Shown here piece after piece: positions 1 to 5,681 of a stretch of DNA of 6,408 nucleotides (within the stretch, counting starts at the first letter, position 1; each line of letters opens with the position of its first letter). A model generated the notes under the pieces. It was not told the DNA's origin. It searched no databases and was given only the letters and a program-made list of their open reading frames with translations. The stretch spans positions 1 to 6,408 of the forward strand of contig JAISML010000010.1 of NCBI GenBank assembly GCA_031276775.1. The letters run 5' to 3'. The position numbers were made by a program, and so were the translations under genes. Origin of the DNA: Eubacteriales Family XIII. Incertae Sedis bacterium (GTDB lineage Bacteria; Bacillota; Clostridia; Peptostreptococcales; Anaerovoracaceae).

Positions 1-976
1 ACGGGGAAACATCCTCCTTTCTCCGGCAAAGCGGCGGAATATCCACCGAAAACACATTGATGCGGTAGAACAGATCGGCGCGGAACCGGTGGGCGTTGAC
101 AAGGGCGTACAGATTTTCGTTGGACGCGCACACCAACCGGAATTGGATGTCGCGGGATTCCACGCCCCCGACGCGCGTCACCTGTTTGGTCTCCAAAACG
201 CGCAACAGTTTCGCCTGCACGGTCGGAAGCATGGAATTGATCTCATCCAAAAAGAGCGTGCCTCCCGTCGCCGTTTCGATGAGTCCTTTCTTCCCTTTTC
301 CCGAAGCGCCGGTGAAAGCGCCCGTTTCATAGCCGAAAAGTTCCGATTCCATCAGGCTTTCCGGAAGCGCGGCGCAATTGAGAATGATCAGCGGACCGTG
401 GCGGTAATTGCTCAGCCGGTGAATGCGTTTGGCGATGATCTCTTTCCCCGAACCCGAAGGACCGGTGACCAAGATCGAGGCGTCCGTCCGCGCGACGATA
501 TCCACCATGACGAGCAGTCTCTTCATCTCGTAGCTTGCGGCGATGATGTCGTCCGCTTTGACGGCATTCACTTCGTCGTTGCGGAACAGATGCTTGTTGA
601 GCGCGCCCTTTTGCGTGTACTCATAGATTTGATCGACCGTCTCCTGGCGGAAGATGATATATTCGACGTTGCCCTTCTTGTCAAAAATCGGCATGCCGGT
701 CGTCAGGGTATCGTACACGCGGTTCAGATGTTTGTCCACGATGGAGATGACCGAGATCACCTTCTGTTTTTTTTCCATGACCTGTTCCCACGCGCTGGTG
801 GTCAGATAACCCAATTCTTTCAGTTTCGGTACGGACATGTCGTCGAAAAATGTCTTGTCCTTGCATACCGTATTGCAATACGCCCGGTTGACGTAAAGAT
901 AATTTCCCTGCGCGTCCAAGATGAAAATCCCGATCGGGATGTGCTCCATCGCCTCATAAAACAATTTCGGATCCAT
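1..976 (-). CDS. PAS-domain sigma-54-dependent transcriptional activator (C-terminus beyond window)
   Basis: Likely a one-component enhancer-binding activator that uses ATP hydrolysis to open sigma-54 promoters. 325 residues are visible. Residues about 5-115 look like a PAS sensor domain (HIPIGIFILDAQGNYLYVN at 12-30); there is no phosphoacceptor receiver domain, so a small ligand is the likely signal. The AAA+ domain starts near 140: Walker A GPSGSGKE at 172-179, the sigma-54-contacting GAFTGA loop at 219-224, Walker B GGTLFLDE at 238-245, and the arginine-finger region FRADLFYRINVF at 298-309. The frame is open through base 1; the rest of the AAA+ domain and the expected Fis-type helix-turn-helix lie outside. 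The ATG at 976-974 is preceded by GGAGGTG (987-981), which fixes the start. Divergent orientation next to a sigma-54 promoter makes the operon its likely target. Position 317 is Cys where the family PPLRxR motif usually has Arg. Family assignment is very secure; the ligand is unknown. Confidence 0.96.
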   Translation of the reverse strand, partial: MDPKLFYEAMEHIPIGIFILDAQGNYLYVNRAYCNTVCKDKTFFDDMSVPKLKELGYLTTSAWEQVMEKKQKVISVISIVDKHLNRVYDTLTTGMPIFDKKGNVEYIIFRQETVDQIYEYTQKGALNKHLFRNDEVNAVKADDIIAASYEMKRLLVMVDIVARTDASILVTGPSGSGKEIIAKRIHRLSNYRHGPLIILNCAALPESLMESELFGYETGAFTGASGKGKKGLIETATGGTLFLDEINSMLPTVQAKLLRVLETKQVTRVGGVESRDIQFRLVCASNENLYALVNAHRFRADLFYRINVFSVDIPPLCRRKEDVSP

Positions 977-995
977 AACGCACCTCCACAGTCCC

Positions 996-1023
996 ATTAT
1001 AACGAATGTTTGCGACATTGCAA
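996..1023 (-). promoter_or_regulatory. Candidate sigma-70-type promoter of the regulator
   Basis: Reading the minus strand, a perfect TATAAT (1001-996) lies 16 bp downstream of TTGCAA (1023-1018), a four-of-six match to TTGACA. Transcription would start near 989, leaving a leader of only about 13 nt that just includes the Shine-Dalgarno sequence at 987-981. The -10 match and position are good; the -35 is weak, so some activation or another promoter is possible. Confidence 0.55.
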
Positions 1024-1037
1024 ATTATTTTATGCAA
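1018..1037. repeat. Inverted repeat TTGCA-N10-TGCAA overlapping the regulator -35
   Basis: TTGCA at 1018-1022 and TGCAA at 1033-1037 are perfect inverted arms around an AT-rich 10-bp spacer. The left arm coincides with the proposed -35 of the regulator promoter, a position where a bound protein would repress that promoter. The arms are short, so this could be chance. Confidence 0.3.
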
Positions 1038-1038
1038 C

Positions 1039-1064
1039 TTCGCGAATATTCGCGCGATCGCGAA
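1039..1064. promoter_or_regulatory. Cluster of CGCGAA/TTCGCG half-sites, candidate operator or enhancer
   Basis: Bases 1041-1054 form a perfect 14-bp palindrome, CGCGAATATTCGCG. Its right half is reused in a second dyad, TTCGCG at 1049-1054 facing CGCGAA at 1059-1064 across four bases, and the left edge also forms TTCGCGAA at 1039-1046. Overlapping dyads of this kind, about 100-130 bp upstream of a sigma-54 start site, fit an upstream activator sequence for the divergent regulator. No binding motif can be assigned from the window because the DNA-binding domain is missing. Confidence 0.5.
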
Positions 1065-1115
1065 ACCGCCATCCGGCCGCATTCCGCCCCCGCGCGTTCC
1101 GGGTCCGCGATCGCG
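1053..1115. repeat. Two identical CGCGATCGCG palindromes 53 bp apart
   Basis: The 10-bp palindrome CGCGATCGCG occurs at 1053-1062 and again at 1106-1115. Centre-to-centre distance is 53 bp, close to five turns of B-DNA, so both copies would face the same side of the helix. Relative to the predicted sigma-54 start near 1167 they centre at roughly -110 and -57. This geometry suits paired sites for an oligomeric enhancer-binding protein. The surrounding DNA is very rich in CG steps, which raises the odds of chance recurrence. Confidence 0.4.
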
Positions 1116-1140
1116 CGCGCCGCGCCCGGGCGATCGTCCT

Positions 1141-1156
1141 TGGCATATTGTTTGCT
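1141..1156 (+). promoter_or_regulatory. Sigma-54 (-24/-12) promoter of the operon
   Basis: TGGCATATTGTTTGCT matches the consensus TGGCAC-N5-TTGCW except for the sixth base. The invariant GG (1142-1143) and GC (1154-1155) are separated by exactly ten bases, as sigma-54 holoenzyme requires. Transcription should begin near 1166-1167, giving a leader of about 53 nt before the transporter. It points away from a sigma-54 activator gene and sits downstream of palindromic sites, the standard layout for such control. Confidence 0.85.
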
Positions 1157-1219
1157 ATTCATTGCATCGACATCGCACGGCGCCGGCAAACATCGAAAAC
1201 ATCGAGGAGGAGGTATCAC

Positions 1220-2677
1220 ATGAAGACAGCGCAATTGAATTCAACCGCAAGACTGTCGTGGCCGCAACGGTTCTGCTACGGTTTGGGGCAGGGCGGCGGC
1301 GGCATCATCTACACGTTGGGCACGACGTTTCTGCTCGTCTACTACACCAACGTGGTGCACATCGATCCGGCGGTCTCCGCTTCCATCATCGCCGTGTCCA
1401 AACTGCTGGACGGTCTCTCCGACCTGCTGATGGGATACATCGTCGATCGCACGAACAGCCGGTTCGGCAAGGCACGGCCCTGGCTGCTCCGCTTTGTCCT
1501 GCCGGCTATGGTTTGCATGTTTGCGACCTTTTCCGTTCCCGCCGGTCTGGCGGGCACGGCGCAGATCGTCTATGTCTTTGTCAGCTACAACTTGCTCACC
1601 ACGGTATGTTTCACCGCAGTCACGGTCTCCTACAATTCCCTGAACTCTTTGATCACCACCGACCAGTACGAACGCGGCATCAACAATGTGCTCGGCATGA
1701 CGTTCAACACCGTCGCCATGTTGGCGCTCAACATGGTGATGCTGAAGCTCTGCACGTTCTTCGGCGGCGGGGAACTTTATTCGGGCAAAGGCTGGAGCGT
1801 CACCGTCGGCATTCTCTGCCTGATCTACGGCGTCTGCATCATGGTCACTTTCCTGTTCTGCAAGGAAATGGAAGTTGGCGACAAGGGCGCGCGCACGGAA
1901 CCCGAAGTGAAAAAGGCGAAGCTCAAGACGGTTCGGATCATCGGCATGCTGGTCACAAACAAGTACTGGGTGGAATATGTGCTGGCGCTCGTTTCGGTCA
2001 CGATTTGCAGCGGCATCGTCATGGGTTCCGCCCTGTTTTACGCGCAGTACGTGTTGGACGACGTGTACAGCTATCCGACGCTCTCCACCGCCCTGTATCT
2101 CTCCATGTTCGTGGGCGTCATCATCACATCGGTGTTCATCAAGAAAATCGGGAAACGCAACACCGCCATCATCGGCTGCATCATTTTGATCGTGGGAACG
2201 GTGGCGGTCGGCATACTCCCCGCCTCCGTCAACAACACCCTGCTCACGATGATCCTGCGCGGCCTGGGCGTGGGTTTCCCCAGCGCGATCGGCAATGCCA
2301 TGCTGCAGGACAGCCTCACCTACGGCAAATGGAAGACCGGCGTCCACATCGTCGGCATGGGCAACGCGGCCAGTTCGTTCGTGCAAAAACTCAGCAGCGG
2401 GCTGAGCGTCGCCGTCATCGGATGGGTGCTCTCGTTGGGAGGTTTTGATTCCAACCAAGCCGTCCAATCCGCCGGCGCGCAGGGAGCCATCACCGCGCTG
2501 TTTGTCTGGATTCCGCTCATCTTTGTCGTGGCGGCGCTGCTCTGCTTCATCGCCTATCGCTTGGACAAGGAATACGCGGGCTACATCGCCGACATGAACG
2601 AAGGGAAATACGGACCCAAGGCCATCGTCGTCCCGGATGAGACGGACGGCGCGGAAGCAAAACTTTCCGATCAGTGA
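1220..2677 (+). CDS. GPH-family (MelB-like) MFS cation symporter
   Basis: Inner-membrane secondary transporter of the glycoside-pentoside-hexuronide:cation symporter group, 485 residues, close to the usual size. About twelve hydrophobic segments are visible, roughly at 25-44, 52-74, 89-108, 114-136, 155-176, 193-213, 250-277, 288-308, 314-334, 338-360, 376-405 and 423-447. Residues 64-88 (DGLSD...MGYIVDRTNSRFGKARPW) match the MelB helix II/loop signature; D64 and D68 align with the Na+/H+-binding D55 and D59 of Salmonella MelB. The second family signature, about 364-390, reads QDSLTYGKWKTG where many members have ADxxDYGEWKTG, so two acidic residues are replaced. The start is the ATG five bases after GGAGGT (1209-1214); the reading frame stays open far upstream, but only antisense to the regulator. 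First gene of the operon, hence probably the uptake step. Substrate unknown; despite the family name it need not be a sugar, and the neighbours point to a carboxylic acid. Confidence 0.93.
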   Translation: MKTAQLNSTARLSWPQRFCYGLGQGGGGIIYTLGTTFLLVYYTNVVHIDPAVSASIIAVSKLLDGLSDLLMGYIVDRTNSRFGKARPWLLRFVLPAMVCMFATFSVPAGLAGTAQIVYVFVSYNLLTTVCFTAVTVSYNSLNSLITTDQYERGINNVLGMTFNTVAMLALNMVMLKLCTFFGGGELYSGKGWSVTVGILCLIYGVCIMVTFLFCKEMEVGDKGARTEPEVKKAKLKTVRIIGMLVTNKYWVEYVLALVSVTICSGIVMGSALFYAQYVLDDVYSYPTLSTALYLSMFVGVIITSVFIKKIGKRNTAIIGCIILIVGTVAVGILPASVNNTLLTMILRGLGVGFPSAIGNAMLQDSLTYGKWKTGVHIVGMGNAASSFVQKLSSGLSVAVIGWVLSLGGFDSNQAVQSAGAQGAITALFVWIPLIFVVAALLCFIAYRLDKEYAGYIADMNEGKYGPKAIVVPDETDGAEAKLSDQ

Positions 2678-2680
2678 AAG

Positions 2681-2687
2681 AAAGGGG
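2681..2687 (+). promoter_or_regulatory. Ribosome binding site deciding the dehydrogenase start
   Basis: AAAGGGG lies ten bases before the ATG at 2698. A competing in-frame GTG at 2674 overlaps the transporter stop (GTGA) but has no well-placed Shine-Dalgarno and would add eight residues ahead of the Rossmann strand. The ATG, which begins MRIAILGCGAMG directly, is preferred. Confidence 0.55.
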
Positions 2688-2697
2688 ACGGACGTCA

Positions 2698-3741
2698 ATG
2701 CGAATCGCGATACTTGGATGCGGCGCCATGGGCACGGCGCTCGGCGCATATTTGAGCAAGAGCCCGTATGAGGTGGATCTGATCGACAGCTATGCGGCGC
2801 ATGTGAAGGCGCTGAACGAAAACGGCGCGCAGATCTCGGGTACCGTCCGTCTGACGGCGCCCGTACATGCCATAACGCCGGATCGGATGCAGGGCGCGTA
2901 CGACTTGGTCTTTCTCTTCACAAAGTCCACGGCCAACGAAGTCGTCCTCCCCCAACTCTTGCCGCATCTGCACGAAAACGGAACGGTGTGCACCCTGCAA
3001 AACGGCGTACCTGAGCCGTTCGTCGCCCGCACCGCGGGCGAACGCCGGACAGTGGGCGGCACAGTCCTCTGGAGCGCCACGTTTTTGGGACCCGGCAGGT
3101 CGGAGCTCACGCAAAACCTGGACAATCTGGATCACTATTTCGAGATCGGAGAGATCGGAGGCGGCGACACCCCGCGGATTCATCGCGTGGCCGACGTTTT
3201 GGGGTACATGGGACCTGCCGGGATCACCGCGAATCTGATGGCCTCCCGTTGGGGAAAATTGGTCAACAATGCGTGCATGAGCGGTATGTCTGCGGTCTGC
3301 GGCGCCACTTTCGGGCAGATCCTCGCACACCCGAAAGCGGCGGCCTGCGTGAGCTATTTGGGCAGGGAAGTCAAACGGTGCTGCGAAGCGCAGGGGTATG
3401 AGATGCCGACCTTGGCCTTGGGCTTCTCCCCTGCGTCGTTGGATCTGAACGATCTGCGGCAACTCAACGAAAATCGCCGAATGTTTGCGGATATGTACCG
3501 GGTGGCGCTCTCCGCCAAAGCCAGCATGATGCAGGATCTGGAAAAGGGACTTGCCACCGAAGTCCGCATGATCAACGGCTATGTTTCCCAAGTCGGCCGG
3601 ACGCATGACGTGAAAACGCCGTTCAATGATACGGTGGTGCGCGTCGTCGAGTCGATCGAACGCGGGGAACGCACGATGTCCCCGGACAACCTCGCTTTCT
3701 TCGACGACGCGTGGTTCGATTACGGATACGGAGAAGCATGA
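2698..3741 (+). CDS. Ketopantoate reductase (PanE/ApbA)-family NAD(P)-dependent dehydrogenase
   Basis: Cytosolic oxidoreductase of 347 residues interconverting an oxo and a hydroxy acid (or a related CoA ester) with NAD(P)H. The N-terminal Rossmann fold opens with GCGAMG at 7-12; TKS at 75-77 and LQNGVPE at 100-106 correspond to the family's nucleotide-side motifs. The C-terminal helical domain keeps the active-site set: K187 and N191 in WGKLVNNA, S276 in ASMMQD, and E288 in ATEVRMINGYV, aligning with E. coli PanE K176, N180, S244 and E256. It is somewhat longer than E. coli PanE (about 300 residues), with extra sequence around 145-165 and at the C-terminus. Many paralogues of this family are not pantothenate enzymes, and the company of a transporter, CoA-transferase and thiolase argues for a catabolic substrate here. 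It follows the transporter by 20 bp and its stop overlaps a possible small ORF (ATGA). The fold is secure; the substrate is not. Confidence 0.92.
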   Translation: MRIAILGCGAMGTALGAYLSKSPYEVDLIDSYAAHVKALNENGAQISGTVRLTAPVHAITPDRMQGAYDLVFLFTKSTANEVVLPQLLPHLHENGTVCTLQNGVPEPFVARTAGERRTVGGTVLWSATFLGPGRSELTQNLDNLDHYFEIGEIGGGDTPRIHRVADVLGYMGPAGITANLMASRWGKLVNNACMSGMSAVCGATFGQILAHPKAAACVSYLGREVKRCCEAQGYEMPTLALGFSPASLDLNDLRQLNENRRMFADMYRVALSAKASMMQDLEKGLATEVRMINGYVSQVGRTHDVKTPFNDTVVRVVESIERGERTMSPDNLAFFDDAWFDYGYGEA

Positions 3742-3857
3742 ACAATGCGGCGGACGGGCAATCTTTCACGACGGATGCCGTCGCCGTCCGGAACGGATTT
3801 TCGCAAAGCAATGCGCGGATTCACAACAGCGGGAAACACGGAAAGGAATGGAAATGA
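3738..3857 (+). CDS. Possible 39-residue small ORF coupled at both ends
   Basis: An ATG at 3738 overlaps the dehydrogenase stop in an ATGA, is preceded by GGAG at 3730-3733, and opens 39 codons ending in a TGA at 3855-3857, which itself overlaps the CoA-transferase ATG at 3854 in a second ATGA. The product begins MNNAADGQSFTTDAVAVRNG and ends with a basic tail, KHGKEWK. It is hydrophilic, with no membrane segment, cysteine motif or family I recognise. It may encode a real small protein, or it may only let ribosomes travel from one gene to the next. Alternatively it is chance: a 39-codon open frame in GC-rich DNA is not rare. The double overlap is what makes it worth listing. Confidence 0.35.
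   Translation: MNNAADGQSFTTDAVAVRNGFSQSNARIHNSGKHGKEWK
3751..3790 (+). repeat. Intergenic two-stem hairpin
   Basis: CGGACGG (3751-3757) pairs with CCGTCCG (3784-3790), enclosing a perfect inner hairpin CGACGG-ATG-CCGTCG (3769-3783). The inner stem abuts the outer one on the 3' side, with an 11-nt bulge on the 5' side. No T-run follows, so it does not look like an intrinsic terminator. It could modulate mRNA stability or processing between the dehydrogenase and the CoA-transferase. Confidence 0.45.
3842..3847 (+). promoter_or_regulatory. Ribosome binding site deciding the CoA-transferase start
   Basis: AAAGGA is followed by two in-frame ATGs. The first (3848) is immediately adjacent and too close for initiation; the second (3854) is six bases away. 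The protein is therefore taken to begin MKHIWKQHYK rather than MEMKHIWKQ. Confidence 0.55.
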
Positions 3858-5161
3858 AACACATTTGGAAACAACATTACAAGGAACGGTCGATCTCGGC
3901 CGATGAGGCCGCCGCCAAGATCAAATCGGGCGACATGATCGTCTACGGTCACGCGTGCGCCCAGCCCAAAGCTTTGATGGACGCGTTGCTCAAGCGAAAG
4001 GACGAATTGCGCAATGTCGGCATCGCCTACGGTTTCACAATCAACGAAGCGCCTTTCTGCGATCCCGTCTACGAGGGTTCTTTCCGGGTGCATTCCGTGT
4101 TCAACAGCGCCGGGAACCGGCAGGCGCAATGGGAGGGGCGCGCGGATCTTACGCCCGTCAACATGTCGGACGTGGATCGATTCTTCGGCCGCAAACTGCC
4201 GGTCGACGTGCTGTTTGTCCAATGTACGCCTCCGGACAGCCACGGCAACGTCAGTCTCGGCATCAGCTGCGATTATACCCGCGGTTGCGTGGAACTCGCG
4301 GGGCTGACCATCGCCCAGGTGAATGAAAACATGCCTTGGATTTACGGGGATACGGTCATTCCTGCGGAGAAGATCGACTATTTTGTGGAGGCTGCCGAAG
4401 CGTTGCCCGAAATACCGCAGCCGTCCGCCATTTCAGAGGTGGACAGAGCCATCGCCGGCAACGTTGCCTCGCTGATCAACGACGGCGACACGATACAGGC
4501 CGGCGTCGGTTCCGTGCCGGACACCATTCTGTCCCTGCTGGAAAACCACAAAAACATCGGCATCCACACGGAACTTGCGTCGACGGGCGTCATGCAGCTG
4601 ATCGAAAAAGGGGTCGTCACCAACGCGCGCAAGACACTGGACGCCGGCAAGGTCGTCTGCACCATCCTGGGCGGCACGAACGAATTCTATGAGTACATCG
4701 ACGACAACCCCATCTTTGAAATGCGCAGATGCAGCTACACGAACAGTCCCCTGGTCATCGCCCGGCAAAAGAACATATGCGCGATCAACAGCGCGCTCGA
4801 AGTGGATCTGTACGGACAGGTGTGCGCGGATATGATGGGGTACCGGCATTTTTCGGGCGTCGGCGGGCAGTTGGACTTCCTGAGGGGCGCGGCCATGGCC
4901 GAAGGAGGAAAATCTTTCATCTGTCTGCCGTCCACCGCGAAGAAAGGCGCCGTATCGCGGATCGTCCCCCTGCTGACGGAAGGAGCGGCCGTGACGGACA
5001 CGCGGTTTGACGTGATGTATGTCGTAACGGAACACGGGATCGCGGATCTTTGGGGCAAAACGGTCGCACAGCGGGCGAAAGAGTTGATCGGGATCGCCGA
5101 TCCGAAATTCCGGGAGGATTTGGAGAGAGCGTTCGCGGAAAAGATGAAAAAAACGCTCTGA
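3854..5161 (+). CDS. Acetyl-CoA hydrolase/transferase-family CoA-transferase (4-hydroxybutyrate or butyrate CoA-transferase-like)
   Basis: Cytosolic enzyme of 435 residues that moves CoA from a donor such as acetyl-CoA to a carboxylic acid through a glutamyl-CoA thioester. The length suits the Cat2/AbfT and butyryl-CoA:acetate CoA-transferase group. The N-terminal domain spans about 1-185; the C-terminal domain begins near EVDRAIAGNVASLINDGDTI. E240 in NIGIHTEL is the expected catalytic glutamate (E238 in the Clostridium aminobutyricum enzyme). GVGGQLDFLRGA at 335-346 is the conserved glycine-rich CoA-site motif, and VVTEHGIADLWGKTVAQRA at 390-408 is the family's C-terminal signature. The frame remains open upstream into the dehydrogenase gene, but ribosome-site spacing supports the ATG at 3854. 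Position in the operon suggests it activates the imported acid without spending ATP. The exact acid cannot be read from sequence. Confidence 0.94.
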   Translation: MKHIWKQHYKERSISADEAAAKIKSGDMIVYGHACAQPKALMDALLKRKDELRNVGIAYGFTINEAPFCDPVYEGSFRVHSVFNSAGNRQAQWEGRADLTPVNMSDVDRFFGRKLPVDVLFVQCTPPDSHGNVSLGISCDYTRGCVELAGLTIAQVNENMPWIYGDTVIPAEKIDYFVEAAEALPEIPQPSAISEVDRAIAGNVASLINDGDTIQAGVGSVPDTILSLLENHKNIGIHTELASTGVMQLIEKGVVTNARKTLDAGKVVCTILGGTNEFYEYIDDNPIFEMRRCSYTNSPLVIARQKNICAINSALEVDLYGQVCADMMGYRHFSGVGGQLDFLRGAAMAEGGKSFICLPSTAKKGAVSRIVPLLTEGAAVTDTRFDVMYVVTEHGIADLWGKTVAQRAKELIGIADPKFREDLERAFAEKMKKTL

Positions 5162-5194
5162 CAAACGCGGCAAAACGGAAAAAGAGGAACCGGT

Positions 5195-5569
5195 ATGATA
5201 AAAAAGATCAATCACGTCGGCATCGTCGTCCACGATCTTGAAGACGCTGTTGCGCGTTACAAAAAATTGGGGTTTGCGATCGATCGCATCGAAACGATGC
5301 CCGATTTCGCATGCAGGATGGCTTTTCTCCCCTGCGGGGAATCCCTGATCGAGCTGATCCAGCCCGATGAGCCGGGACACAGCGAAGGCTTGCACCACAT
5401 TTGCTACGAGGTGGACGACATCGTGCAAGCTTTTGAAACCGTCGGCGCGCGTCTGCCCGTCCGGGATCCGGCGCCGCGCGCCGGCGCCGGACGCACGAAG
5501 GTGTTTTTCATGGAACCTGCGGATCTGTGCGGCGTTGAGACGGAATTTGCGGAAATGCCCAAAACGTAG
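5195..5569 (+). CDS. VOC-superfamily protein, methylmalonyl-CoA epimerase-like
   Basis: Small (124 residues) metal-dependent vicinal-oxygen-chelate protein with two beta-alpha-beta-beta-beta modules. Likely metal ligands sit where methylmalonyl-CoA epimerases have them: H7 in INHVGIVV, E53 in LIELIQP (Gln in the Propionibacterium enzyme), H67 or H68 in GLHHICYEVDD, and probably E117 in CGVETEF near the end. GLHHICYEVDDI is the most diagnostic match. Such epimerases invert an acidic carbon next to a thioester by proton shuttling. No mutase or methylmalonyl-CoA decarboxylase is visible nearby, so a different CoA ester made by the neighbouring enzymes is plausible. GAGG at 5184-5187 lies seven bases before the ATG; the gap from the CoA-transferase is 33 bp, consistent with one operon. 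It could instead be a glyoxalase- or dioxygenase-like VOC member, though the small size and HHICYEVDD favour an epimerase. Confidence 0.85.
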   Translation: MIKKINHVGIVVHDLEDAVARYKKLGFAIDRIETMPDFACRMAFLPCGESLIELIQPDEPGHSEGLHHICYEVDDIVQAFETVGARLPVRDPAPRAGAGRTKVFFMEPADLCGVETEFAEMPKT

Positions 5570-5681
5570 AGGCGCCTGTATCCGCAGGCTGGGCGCAGGG
5601 CAAAACGTGCCGTCCGACGGGCGGGCGCGCCCAAAGAGCGTCGGCGCAACACGTGACGCAACGTGAATGGAGGTAGCATGA
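5570..5681 (+). other. GC-rich spacer with short inverted repeats, no terminator
   Basis: This 112-bp gap holds a small hairpin, GCCTG (5574-5578) with CAGGC (5585-5589), and a perfect palindrome GGGCGCGCCC at 5623-5632. Neither is followed by a T-run, and I see no -24/-12 or convincing -35/-10 promoter. Near the end ACGTGA occurs twice (5651-5656 and 5661-5666), followed by the thiolase ribosome site GGAGGT at 5669-5674. Read-through from the VOC gene into the thiolase is the simplest reading. Confidence 0.4.

Noticed and set aside
89..1219. Plus-strand open frame running into the transporter, suggesting a much larger 862-residue protein.
   Set aside because: It is antisense to the clear sigma-54 regulator and its translation shows no family motif. 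The strong ribosome site at 1209-1214 and MelB-like N-terminus fix the transporter start at 1220.
2674..2697. GTG start for the dehydrogenase overlapping the transporter stop (GTGA).
   Set aside because: It lacks a nearby Shine-Dalgarno and adds residues before the Rossmann strand that the family does not have. Coupled initiation there cannot be fully excluded.
1241..2749. 502-codon minus-strand open frame opposite the transporter.
   Set aside because: Its product is rich in His, Asp, Arg and Gln without hydrophobic core or motifs, typical of the reverse complement of a GC-rich gene; the plus strand encodes a convincing membrane protein.
3141..3161. Short tandem repeat GAGATCGGA in the dehydrogenase.
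   Set aside because: It only encodes EIGEIGG in a variable loop; two partial copies inside a gene are not evidence of an element.
2695..3606. 303-codon minus-strand open frame opposite the dehydrogenase.
   Set aside because: No recognisable motif, while the plus strand holds an intact PanE-family active site.
3626..3853. In-frame upstream extension of the CoA-transferase into the dehydrogenase gene.
   Set aside because: The added residues resemble no CoA-transferase N-terminus, and a well-spaced ribosome site precedes the ATG at 3854.
5571..5632. Possible rho-independent terminator after the VOC gene.
   Set aside because: The hairpins are short and no T-run follows; the thiolase continues in the same direction with a strong ribosome site.
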